From Alphaproteobacteria bacterium (GTDB lineage Bacteria > Pseudomonadota > Alphaproteobacteria > Micropepsales > Micropepsaceae): a stretch of 57,800 bases of DNA. Made by a program: the position numbers and the translations under genes. The notes under the pieces are model-generated. The model ran no database searches, was not told the origin of the DNA, and worked only from the letters and a program-made list of their open reading frames with translations. The stretch covers positions 1 to 57,800 of the forward strand of contig JAFBAL010000057.1 in assembly GCA_019247845.1 (NCBI GenBank), read 5' to 3'. Shown piece by piece: positions 7,908 to 16,700 of the stretch. How positions within the stretch are numbered: the first letter of the stretch is position 1; the number at the start of each line of letters is the position of its first letter.

Positions 7908-8507
7908 CTAGCACCGCGGGAACGCCCGCGCCAGCTCGGCGCCGCAGGCATCGATCGCCTCCACCAGCCCGTCCGCCACGCCGCGCCCGCGCATCGCCGC
8001 GGTGGCGCGCGCGACGATGCCGTCCCAGGTGCCGGGCGCGGCGGCCGCGTCCGCCTCGCGTTCGGCCACGATCTCGAGGTGCCGCTCGGCGAGCGAGACG
8101 AACAGCATCACGCCGTTGTCCTCGTCGTCCTTCGACATCAGATGCGCGGCATAGGCGCGGTGCGCGGCGCTGTGGAGCGCGATGCGCTTGAAGCGTTCCG
8201 GCACCAGGCGCACGCGGATCGGCCACCAGTCGAAGATCAGCGACAGCACCACCAGCAATCCCGCATCGACCGCGAAGCCCAGCCCGATGCCGAGATCGGG
8301 CCGCGCCAGCGCCAGCGCGCCGGTCGCGACCAGCGCGGCGATCGCCGCCCACACCACCGGGAACCAGGCATAGTGATCGCTCGCGCGAACGGCGACGAAG
8401 GCGAACTTGGCCGCGGTCGAGCCTTGCGCGCGCGCGACCGCCGTCGCGATGCGCTCGCGCCCGGCGGACTCGAACGCCGCCAACGGATCTGCGGCCCTGT
8501 CTACCAC
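7908..8507 (-). CDS. TPM-domain membrane protein (second of pair)
   Basis: 199 residues. A short N-terminal TPM-like segment (ATAVARAQGSTAAKFAFVAV) precedes two membrane helices (AWFPVVWAAIAALVATGALAL and FAVDAGLLVVLSLIFDWWPI). The second half of the TPM domain follows (GVMLFVSLAERHLEIVAER). The GTG start at 8507 overlaps the stop of the preceding TPM gene by 7 bases, indicating coupling; no ATG is well placed. LemA-TPM-TPM operons are common in Proteobacteria. Roles in envelope homeostasis or photosystem/metalloprotein assembly are proposed for TPM domains, but none can be assigned here. Confidence 0.8.
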   Translation of the reverse strand: MVDRAADPLAAFESAGRERIATAVARAQGSTAAKFAFVAVRASDHYAWFPVVWAAIAALVATGALALARPDLGIGLGFAVDAGLLVVLSLIFDWWPIRVRLVPERFKRIALHSAAHRAYAAHLMSKDDEDNGVMLFVSLAERHLEIVAEREADAAAAPGTWDGIVARATAAMRGRGVADGLVEAIDACGAELARAFPRC

Positions 8508-9283
8508 CGCCCCGACGCGCCTCCTCCGCCGAACGAGCCGCCGCCGCCGGAGAACCCGCCGCCGCCGAAGCCTCCGCCTCCAAAGCCGCCGCCACCGCCC
8601 CAGCCGCCGCGGCCGCCGCCCCAGCCGCCGCCGCCAAGGAACAGCAGCGGCCAGAACCACGAACGGCCCGCAAAGAAGAAGATCAGCGCAAAGATGATCA
8701 GCCCCGTCATCCAGCCCGAGGGCTCGTCCTGGTCGCGCTCGTAGCGCTGGTAGTCGGGGGCTGCGAAGCTGGTGTTGCCCAGCGTGCCCAGCACCGCCTT
8801 GGTGCCGTCGAGCACGCCGGCGTCGAAGTCGCCCTTCTTGAACGCGGGCTTCATCACCCGCTCGATGATGACGCGGCTCTTGGCGTCGGTGAGATCGCCC
8901 TCCAGGCCGTAGCCCACCTCGATGCGCACCGCGTGCTCGTTGGGCGCCACGATGATCAGCGCGCCGTTGTTCTTGCCCTTCTCGCCGATGCCCCAATGGC
9001 GGCCGAGCTGATAGCCGTAATCGGCGATGTCACGGCCCTGCAACGACTTCAGCGTCACCACCGCGATCTGTCGGCCGCCGAAATGCTCCTCGTCGCCGGC
9101 AAGGATGCGGTCGAGCTCGCGCCTGGTGTCGCCGGACAGCACCCCCGCCTCGTCGACAACGCGGCCGGTGAGCTGCGGAAAGTCGGGGGCCGCTTCGGCC
9201 TGCGCCGTCGCCGAAAGCCAGGTCAGCGTGAGCAGGCCCACGATCACATAGGCGATGCGGAGGAAGACGTTCTGCAGCGTCAT
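8501..9283 (-). CDS. TPM-domain protein with glycine-rich tail (YgcG-like)
   Basis: 260 residues: a signal peptide (IAYVIVGLLTLTWLSATAQAEA), then the TPM domain from about residue 38 to 165 (GRVVDEAGVLSGDTRRELD, GGRQIAVVTLKSLQGRDI, GKNNGALIIVAPNEHAVRIE, GYGLEGDLTD). A C-terminal membrane helix (MTGLIIFALIFFFAGRSWFW) leads to an extreme GGGG/F/W-rich tail. This is the standard YgcG-type layout, probably anchored with the TPM domain in the periplasm. It lies 28 bases after lemA and is cotranscribed. Confidence 0.88.
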   Translation of the reverse strand: MTLQNVFLRIAYVIVGLLTLTWLSATAQAEAAPDFPQLTGRVVDEAGVLSGDTRRELDRILAGDEEHFGGRQIAVVTLKSLQGRDIADYGYQLGRHWGIGEKGKNNGALIIVAPNEHAVRIEVGYGLEGDLTDAKSRVIIERVMKPAFKKGDFDAGVLDGTKAVLGTLGNTSFAAPDYQRYERDQDEPSGWMTGLIIFALIFFFAGRSWFWPLLFLGGGGWGGGRGGWGGGGGFGGGGFGGGGFSGGGGSFGGGGASGRW

Positions 9284-9311
9284 CGCACGCCCCCGGAAGC
9301 ACGCGCCTGCA

Positions 9312-9914
9312 TCAGAACTTCACCTGCGGCGTCTGCTGCTCTTTCTCCGAGATCGAGAAGGTCTCGCGCGGCTTGGCGTCGGGATAGAAGATCGCGGCGG
9401 TCCAGCGGCTGGGGATCGTGCGCAACGTCGTGTTATAGCGCTGCACGGCGTCGATATAGTCCTTGCGCGCCACCGTGATGCGGTTCTCGGTGCCTTCGAG
9501 CTGGCTCTGCAGCGCCAGGAAGTTCTCGTTGGATTTGAGGTCGGGATATTTCTCGCTGACGGCCAGGAGGCGCCCGAGCGCATTGCCCAGGCTGGCCTGG
9601 TTCTGCTCGAACTGGTGGAAGGCCTGCGGGTTGGCCAGGATGTCGGAAGGGATGGTCATCTGCGTGGCCTTGGCGCGCGCCTCGGTGACGCCGACCAGCA
9701 CGCTCTGCTCCTGCTTGGCATAGCCCTTCACGGTCTCGACCAGGTTGGGGATCAGATCGGCGCGGCGCTTGTATTCGTTGAGCACCTGGCTCCAGGCGGC
9801 TTTGACCTGCTCGTCCTGGGTCGGCACGTCGTTGATGCCGCAGCCCGAAAGGCCGATCAGGACGCCGGCAAAGGCCGCGAGCAGCCCGGTCCGCTTGAGG
9901 AGAGTCGAAAGCAT
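9312..9914 (-). CDS. lemA: LemA family lipoprotein
   Basis: 200 residues. The signal peptide ends in the lipobox LSGC, so the mature protein is probably lipid-anchored. The LemA helical domain is typical: QVKAAWSQVLNEYKRRADLIPNLVETVKGYA, then FLALQSQLEGTENRITVARKDYIDAVQRYNT. Family members sit beside TPM proteins with unknown but envelope-related function. The start has AAGGGG 10 bases upstream. The promoter lies inside an open frame that continues from further upstream, which argues against that frame being translated to its stop. Confidence 0.92.
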   Translation of the reverse strand: MLSTLLKRTGLLAAFAGVLIGLSGCGINDVPTQDEQVKAAWSQVLNEYKRRADLIPNLVETVKGYAKQEQSVLVGVTEARAKATQMTIPSDILANPQAFHQFEQNQASLGNALGRLLAVSEKYPDLKSNENFLALQSQLEGTENRITVARKDYIDAVQRYNTTLRTIPSRWTAAIFYPDAKPRETFSISEKEQQTPQVKF

Positions 9915-9976
9915 CGTCGGAAATCCCCTTTAGATTCAGAGCGATAACGGTCGAGACCGAACCGCGTTCCGACGAA

Positions 9977-10004
9977 ATATTGTAGGCTGGACGGCGGGTT
10001 TCAA
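9977..10004 (-). promoter_or_regulatory. candidate sigma70 promoter of the lemA operon
   Basis: On the minus strand TTGAAA (9999-10004) and CAATAT (9977-9982) are 16 bases apart, about 65 bases upstream of the lemA ATG. The element is AT-rich within a GC-rich surround. No other promoter-like pair was found before lemA. Confidence 0.45.
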
Positions 10005-10296
10005 GATGTGCCGGATGGCCCGCCCACGCCCGGTCGACGGCGGCGACAACCGCTCGGGCAAGGCGGATGTGATCGCGCACGCGCCGCAACAAGGCTTTGC
10101 GTTCCGCAGTCGTGCGGCCGTGGGTGCGCGCATTGGCATTGCCCTTTCGCGCGCCCGCGCCTTTGCGGTTGCCGCGGTCGGGACCGGCGGTCTCCATCCC
10201 CGCCCCCGAGCCGCCACCGGCAACAAAATTGTTTTGCGGTTTCGGGATTTTTTCCCGCCCTGCCGTCCGTCTGCGGATGATCGCTACCGTCGTCAT
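10000..10296 (-). pseudogene. possible remnant of a small GNRNA/HG-motif protein gene
   Basis: From an ATG at 10296 this frame encodes GAGARKGNANARTHGRTTA followed by a basic helix with LLRRVRDHIRLARAV. This resembles the small alphaproteobacterial proteins with a G-N-x-N-A-x(2)-H-G-x-x-T-A-E motif. No stop appears where such proteins normally end; the frame continues through the lemA promoter and into lemA in another phase, stopping only at 9433. It is therefore either a decayed gene that lost its stop or a chance frame. The 3' limit given is arbitrary. Otherwise 9915-10341 holds only the lemA promoter. Confidence 0.35.
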
Positions 10297-10341
10297 GCGC
10301 GCATTATACGCCCGTCTGGCGCGCGTTCGATAAGCGGGAAC

Positions 10342-11307
10342 TTATGGGACTAACGCCTTGAGAATAGGCGCAATCCAGGCGCCGCGGTCGAAATCGTAAA
10401 CCGCGAAATCGGTGTCCATCTGCCAGGTGGCCCAGGGCATGGAATGGGCCTCGGCGATGCGCGCGGCCGAGGCGAGCCAGCGCGTGCGCGGGCCCATCGG
10501 CGCCTTCTCGTAGACGCCGAACTCGCCCAGGAAGACGGGCCGGCGCTGTTGCTGCGACCACGCCGCGACCTGGTCGAACATGCGCACCATCAGCGCCACG
10601 TCCGCGTCCGAGCCCCAGCCGACGCCGGTCTGCTGCGCATCGGGCACCCAGCGCGCGCCCTGAAGCGTGAAACTCACCGGCGTATAGGTGTGCACCGTCG
10701 CGATGATGTGGCGGTCGGCCTGCGGCAGGTCGAGCGTGTGCAGCTCGCCCATGCTGCTCATGTTCGCCGGACCGATGACGACGTTGCGCGCCGGATTGGT
10801 GCTGCGGATGGTGCCCAGTATCTCGCGCAGCATCGTGTTCCATACCGCGGTGGTGATCGCGCCATGGGGCTCGTTCAGGATCTCGAACAGCAGGCCGTCG
10901 GGGGCGCTGCGATAGCGCTGCGAAAGCACGGTCCAGATCGCGCGCAGCTTCGTGCGGCACGCATCGGCATCGCGGGCGCAGAACTGGTCCTCGTGCATGT
11001 CGAGGATGACGGTCAGCCCCTCATCCAGCGCCGCCTTCACCAGCCGGTCGACGGCCGGCAACGCGTCCGGGTGCGTTATCAGATGCAGGTTCATCCGCAC
11101 GGTGTCGAAGCCGGCCGCGTGCAGGATCTTGAAATGCCTCGGTCCGAAGCGCGTGCCGCCCTGCCAGATCGGATCGTCGTCCAGGATGTTCAAGCCGCGA
11201 TGCATCGCGGCCGCGCGGTCGTCGGCGCTGTCGGCCCGAGATTGACTTGCCGCCCCGAGGACACCGAGACTGAGACCGATTATCAGGGCGAGACTGCGTG
11301 CGGACAT
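10342..11307 (-). CDS. secreted glycoside hydrolase family 5 (endoglucanase-like)
   Basis: 321 residues with a signal peptide (MSARSLALIIGLSLGVLGAASQSRA). The TIM barrel shows MHRGLNI at strand 1, FDTVRMNLH, VILDMHEDQF, the acid/base in FEILNEPHG (Glu146), HTYTP, and the nucleophile in VFLGEFGVYE (Glu262). This is a complete GH5 set, so it probably cleaves beta-1,4- or related glucans outside the cytoplasm. It is divergent from a TonB-dependent receptor and the two start codons overlap by 10 bases, suggesting joint glycan use (inference). Confidence 0.88.
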   Translation of the reverse strand: MSARSLALIIGLSLGVLGAASQSRADSADDRAAAMHRGLNILDDDPIWQGGTRFGPRHFKILHAAGFDTVRMNLHLITHPDALPAVDRLVKAALDEGLTVILDMHEDQFCARDADACRTKLRAIWTVLSQRYRSAPDGLLFEILNEPHGAITTAVWNTMLREILGTIRSTNPARNVVIGPANMSSMGELHTLDLPQADRHIIATVHTYTPVSFTLQGARWVPDAQQTGVGWGSDADVALMVRMFDQVAAWSQQQRRPVFLGEFGVYEKAPMGPRTRWLASAARIAEAHSMPWATWQMDTDFAVYDFDRGAWIAPILKALVP

Positions 11308-13574
11308 CCGTCAAGCTTAGCACCGCAATGCTGCTCGCCGGGTTAAGCGCCGCCGCGGCCGACGAAAGCGTCGAGACGGTGGTGGTCACCGCCAGCGCCC
11401 TGCCCGGTACCACGCTCGATCCCGACCGGCTTCCGGTCTCGACCGAGGTGCTGTCGTCCGACGACCTCTCCCGCTTCGGGGCGTCGGGCATGCTGGGCGC
11501 GCTGGGACGCTCCGGCGGCGGGGTGTCGCTCTCGGACGCGCAGGACAACCCGTTCCAGCCGAACCTCACGTTCCGCGGCTTCCAGGCCTCGCCGCTCGCC
11601 GGCGACGCGCAGGGGCTGGCGGTCTATGTCGACGGCGTGCGCTTCAACCAGCCCTTCGGCGACGCCGTCGGTTTCGACCTGATCCCGGCCGTCGCCATCG
11701 ACACGCTGACGGTCGAGGGCTCGAACCCGGTCTTCGGGCTGAACGCGCTGGGCGGCTCGATCTCCATCCTGATGAAGGACGGCTTCACGTGGCACGGCAC
11801 GGAGCTCGAGGCGGCGGGCGGCTCGTTCGACCGCTACGACCTGACCGCGCAGGCCGGCGTCGAGAACGGGGCGTTCTCGCTCTATGCGGCGGGGAACGTG
11901 CTGCACGAGACCGGCTGGCGCGATCACTCGCCGTCGCGCATCGGCCAGATCTTCGTCGATGCCGGCTGGCGCAAGGGCGGCGCCGAGCTGCATCTCGACC
12001 TGATCGGCGCCGACACCGACCTGACCGGCAACGGCACCGCGCCGGTCGAGCTGCTGGCCGTGGACCGCGCCGCGGTGTTCACCTGGCCTGACGACACGCG
12101 CGACACCTATGGGCTCGCGAACCTGCGCGGCACCGTTGCGGTGAACGACGCGCTTTCGGTGCAGGCCAATGCCTATGTCAGCCGCATCCGCGCGCGCACC
12201 CTGAACGGCGACGTCAGCGACGCGCAGGTCTGCGACGACGATCCGGAATTCCTCTGCCTCGAGAATGATTTTCTCACCGGCACGAACGGCGATCCGATCC
12301 CCAACTTCCTGAACGGCGGAACCTATGCGCAGCTCAACCGCACGGGCACGGACACCACCGGCTTCGGCGGCGCAGTCCAGGCGCAGCTCGCGACGGGAAG
12401 GAACAAGCTGCTCGCCGGCTTCGCCTATGACGCGGGCCGCACCGATTTCACCGCGAGCTCCGAGATCGGCGCCATGACGCTCGAGCGCGGCTTCGCGGGC
12501 CCCGGCATCGTCATCGACCAGGACGACGGCTCGATCGCGCCGGTGCACGTGACCGGGCGAAACGACTATCAGGGCTATTATCTCGCCGACGTGTTCACGC
12601 CTTTCGCGCCGCTCAGCATCACGGCATCGGCGCGCTACAACGTCAGCCGCATCGTGCTGCGCGACGAGAACGGCCACGCGCTGAACGGCCGTCACGGCTA
12701 CAGCCGCCTGAACCCCGCCGTCGGCGCGACCTATAGGATGACGGACGGCGTCACGGCTTACGCCGGCTATGCGCAAGCCAACCGCGCGCCGACGCCGGCC
12801 GAGTTCTCCTGCGCCGATCCGGGTGCGCCGTGCAGCCTGACCAATTTCTTCGTCGCCGATCCCGACCTTAAGCAGGTCGTGGCGCACACCGTCGAGGCGG
12901 GCCTGCGCGGCCGCGGCGACGATCTTCTGGGCGGCGCGTTCCAATGGCGCCTGGGCCTCTATACCGTCGATGCCGACGACGACATCCTGTTCGCCGCCAG
13001 CAGCATCACCGGCCGCGCCTTCTTCGAGAACATCGGCACCACGCGGCGGCGCGGCGCGGAGCTGTCGGGCGAATGGACGCGCGGTCCCTGGCGCCTCGCC
13101 TTCGACTACACCCATACCGACGCGACGTTCCGCGAAGCCTTCGCCCTCGACAGCGAGGACAATCCGAAGGCGGATGCGCACGGCTTGATCCATGTCGTGC
13201 CGGGCGACCGCCTGCCCGGCATTCCGGCCGACATGCTCAAGCTCGGCATCGATTGGCACGGGACGCCGGATTGGACGCTGTCGCTGAGCGGACGGGCCGC
13301 CTCCGGGCAGTATCTGCGCGGCGACGAGTCGAACCTCGATCCGAAGACCGGCGCCTACTTCGTGCTCGACGCGGCGGCGCTATACCGCTTGAGCGACACG
13401 CTCGCGCTGTTCGGCGAGATCGACAACCTGCTCGACGCGAAATACGAGACCTTCGGCGCCTTCTCGCCCACCGCCGAGGTGCCGATCGTCGAGGTGCCGG
13501 GGGCGAGCAACCCGCGGAGCCTGAGCCCCGCGGCGCCGCTCTCGGTCTATGCGGGATTGCGGGTGGCGCTTTAA
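11298..13574 (+). CDS. TonB-dependent outer-membrane receptor
   Basis: 758 residues. A short signal peptide precedes a TonB-box-like ESVETVVVTAS, then the plug domain (FQPNLTFRGFQASPLAGDAQGLAVYVDG and VFGLNALGGSISILMKDG). The barrel ends in a C-terminal strand SVYAGLRVAL with ALFGEIDNLLDAKYETFGAF before it. A GTG start at 11298 is needed for a usable signal peptide (MRTSVKLSTAMLLAGLSAAAA); the ATG at 11328 would leave it very short. The final residue is Leu rather than the usual Phe. The ligand is unknown; pairing with a GH5 enzyme hints at an oligosaccharide (inference). Confidence 0.88.
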   Translation: MRTSVKLSTAMLLAGLSAAAADESVETVVVTASALPGTTLDPDRLPVSTEVLSSDDLSRFGASGMLGALGRSGGGVSLSDAQDNPFQPNLTFRGFQASPLAGDAQGLAVYVDGVRFNQPFGDAVGFDLIPAVAIDTLTVEGSNPVFGLNALGGSISILMKDGFTWHGTELEAAGGSFDRYDLTAQAGVENGAFSLYAAGNVLHETGWRDHSPSRIGQIFVDAGWRKGGAELHLDLIGADTDLTGNGTAPVELLAVDRAAVFTWPDDTRDTYGLANLRGTVAVNDALSVQANAYVSRIRARTLNGDVSDAQVCDDDPEFLCLENDFLTGTNGDPIPNFLNGGTYAQLNRTGTDTTGFGGAVQAQLATGRNKLLAGFAYDAGRTDFTASSEIGAMTLERGFAGPGIVIDQDDGSIAPVHVTGRNDYQGYYLADVFTPFAPLSITASARYNVSRIVLRDENGHALNGRHGYSRLNPAVGATYRMTDGVTAYAGYAQANRAPTPAEFSCADPGAPCSLTNFFVADPDLKQVVAHTVEAGLRGRGDDLLGGAFQWRLGLYTVDADDDILFAASSITGRAFFENIGTTRRRGAELSGEWTRGPWRLAFDYTHTDATFREAFALDSEDNPKADAHGLIHVVPGDRLPGIPADMLKLGIDWHGTPDWTLSLSGRAASGQYLRGDESNLDPKTGAYFVLDAAALYRLSDTLALFGEIDNLLDAKYETFGAFSPTAEVPIVEVPGASNPRSLSPAAPLSVYAGLRVAL

Positions 13575-13580
13575 ATCATC

Positions 13581-13671
13581 GGTGTCGTTCCCGGCGAAGA
13601 TCGCTCGCATCGCGAGCGATCTGGCGCCGATGCTCGGGCACTGTGCGCCGATGCTCGCCGGGAACGACACC
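13581..13671. repeat. REP-like nested palindrome between convergent genes
   Basis: Perfect 17-bp outer arms (13581-13597 and 13655-13671, GGTGTCGTTCCCGGCGA and its complement) enclose a second perfect hairpin with 10-bp arms (GATCGCTCGC-ATC-GCGAGCGATC, 13599-13621) and a 13-bp direct repeat GCGCCGATGCTCG. The GTCGTTCCCGGCGA core is typical of dispersed extragenic palindromes in alphaproteobacteria. No transposase accompanies it. Confidence 0.75.
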
Positions 13672-13679
13672 CGAAAGCA

Positions 13680-13716
13680 AAGGGGCCCGCTTGCGCGAGC
13701 CCCTGGGCTTTTTTCC
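13680..13716 (+). terminator. rho-independent terminator, probably bidirectional
   Basis: A GC-rich stem (AGGGGC-CGC arms with one C/A mismatch and a TTGC loop, 13680-13703) is followed by GGGC and six T residues on the plus strand. It ends the receptor transcript. The opposite strand reads CCCCTTTGCTTT after the stem, so it can also serve the convergent giant gene. Confidence 0.75.
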
Positions 13717-13726
13717 ATGCGCGAGA

Positions 13727-16700
13727 TCAGTGCGTGAAGTCGCTCGCGTTGAGGCTGCCGATGTTCGAGGCGCTGCTGAGCTCGATCACGATGTCCTGGC
13801 CGGCCTGGTAGCCCGCGACGCCGTTCACGTCGATGACCAGGAACATGTGGCCGTGCAAGGTGCCCGTGTCCGGCGTGAACACGACCGCGTCGTGCGCGCC
13901 CAGATGCGCGCCGTCGACCGCCGCCGCCAGGTTGGCGTCGAAGGTCGCGCCCGAGAGCCGGCCGCTGGTGATCATGGAGTCGACCGAGTTGATCGTCACC
14001 CCGGTGATCTGGAACGTGTCGTTGCTGGCGTCGAAGCCCTTGACCGTGTCGTAGCCGGTGCTCGTCGACTCCGCGACCGCGTTGTAGATGAACGTGTCGT
14101 GGCCGACGCCGCCGCTGAGCGTGTCGGCGCCCATTCCGCCGGTCAGCAGGTTGGTGCCGTCGCCGCCGCGGATGACGTCGCCGCCGCTGCCGCCGATCAG
14201 CGTATCGTTGCCGGCGCCGCCGTTGATCGCCAGCATGCCGCCGGTGGTGTCGGCCGAGCCGTCGAAGTACAGGCTGTCCGCGATGCCGAGACCCTGGCCC
14301 TGGACGGTCAGGCTGTGGCCGCTCGTCACCGTCGCGTTGTCGATGGCCAGCTTGTAGCTGTTGCCGGCGTTCAGATAGAGCGTCTCGATATTGGTGACGG
14401 TCGTGGCGCCGAAGGTCACGCCGGCCGAATAGTCGCCCTGCAGGAACAGCGTGTCGTTGCCCGTGCCGCCGTCGATGGTGTCGGCCGCGGTCAGGCTGCC
14501 GCCGACATTGATGACGTCGTCGCCGCCGCCGCCATGGACCGTGTCGGTGCCGCCGCCGGTGCGGAAGATGTCGGCCAGCGCGCCGCCGGTCAGCGTGTCG
14601 TCGCCGCCGCCGGCATTGATGACGAAGCTGCCGTCGGTCTCGGCCGAGCCGTCGAAGGTCAGGAAGTTCGGCCCGATCATCGTCTCGCCGTGCACGGTGA
14701 GGGTCTGACCGGCGCCCACCGTCGCGTTGGCCGTGGTGATGTTGTAGCTGAAGCCCGCCACCAGCGAGAGCACCTCGACGTTGGTGACCGTCGTGGCGCC
14801 GAAGGTGACGCCGGACGAATAGTCGCCCTGCAGCACCAGCGTATCGCCCGTGCCCGTGCCGCCGTTGATCTTGTCGGCCGCGGTCAGGTTGCCGAGCATG
14901 TTGATGAAGTCGTCGCCGCCGCCGCCGTTGATCGTGTCGTTGCCGGCGCCGCTGAAGAAGCGGTCGACGCCGGTGCCGCCGGTCAGCGTGTCGTTGCCGG
15001 CGCCGGTGTTGAAGATGAACTTGCCGTTGGTCTCGTTCCCGCCGTCGATGACGACGGCGTCGCTGGCGCCGAGCGAGCCGGCCTGGATGGTGAGCGTCTG
15101 GCCCGCCGCGACCGTCGCGTCGGCAGTGGTGAGATTGTAACTGTGGCCCGCAGCGAGGCTGATGACCTCGACATTGACCATCGTCGTGGGGTTGAACGCC
15201 ACGCCGGCCGAATAGTCGCCGTTCAGGAACACGCGGTCGGTGCCGGTGCCGCCGTCGATCTTGTCGTTGCCGGTGAGATTGGCGCCCATGTCGAAGTTGT
15301 CGTCGCCCGAGTCGCCGAACAGCGTGTCGTTGCCGCTGAGCGCGGTGATGATGTCGTCGCCGATGCCGCCATGCATCGTGTCGTCGCCGGTGGTGCCGAT
15401 CAGGTGGTCGTTGGAGTCGACGCCGTTGATCGTCACCGTCACCGTGACGGACGAGCCGCCGGTGATCTCGTAGGTGAAGGTGTCGGTCGCCGTCAGGTTC
15501 GACGCGCCCGAGCCCGCGCCCGGCAGATAGTCGAAGGCGTGGTTCGGGTCGTAGACATAGGTGCCGTCGGCGTTGACGGTGAGCAGCGCGCCCGAAGCCA
15601 GCACGATCTGCGTGCCGACATTGGCGCCCGAGCCGTTGACCTTGGTGATGGAGAAGCTGTCGCCGTCCTTGTCGGTGTCGTTGGCGAGGAGGTTGGGATT
15701 GCCGCCGCTGCCGTTGATCGCATCGGTCGCCTCGTCCGTCGAGAGGCTGTCGGCCGTCGCCGTCGCCGGACGGTCGAGCGTGATGGTCAGCGTCTCGGCC
15801 ACCGTGCCGCCGAAGCCGTCGTCCACGGTGAAGGTGACGACGTCGGTCGGATGCGAGCCGCTGGCCGCCGCGTCGATCGCCACGGTGTTGTCGGCCGTAT
15901 AGCTGTAGCTGCCGTCCGCATTCAGCGTGATGTGGCCATAGGTCGTGGCGAAGGAGTTGCCGACGTTGCCGGCCGAGCCGCCGACCGCGCTGATGGTGAG
16001 CGTGTCGCCGTCGCGGTCGCTGTCGTTGGCGAGCACGCCGGTGCCGGAGGTCTTGGAGACGTTGCCGCTTTCCGCGACGCTGTTGGTGTCGTTGACCACG
16101 GTCGGGCCGCGGTCGAGCGTCACGGTAAGCGTGGTCGTCGAGGTGCCGCCGTTGCCGTCGCTGGCCGTATAGGTGACCGAGTCGGTCAGGTGCGAGCCGG
16201 TCGCCGCCGCGTCGATCGCCACGGTGTTGTCGGCCGAGTAGCTGTAGCTGCCGTTCGAGTTGATCGTGAAGTGACCGTAGGTGCCGGCCGTCGAATTGCC
16301 GACATTGGCGCCGGAGCCTGCCACCGCGGAGACCACCAGCGTGTCGCCGTCGCGGTCGCTGTCGTTGGTCAGCACGTTGCCGGTGACCGCCGCGCCGCTT
16401 TCCACCGCCTGGCTCGCGCCCGTGTCGGCGACCACCGTCGGGCCGCGATCGATGGTGACCGTGACCGTCGTCGTCGAGGTGCCGCCATGGCCGTCGCTGG
16501 CCGTGTAGGTGAAGGTGTCGGTCAGGTGCGAGCCGGTCGCCGCGGCGTCGATCGCCACGGTGTTGTCGGCCGAATAGGAATAGGTGCCGTTCGCGTTGAT
16601 GGTGATGTGGCCATAGGTGCCGGCGAGCGAGTTGCCGACATTGCCGCCGCTGCCGTTGACCGCCGTCACGGTCAGCGCATCGCCGTCGCGGTCGCTGTCG

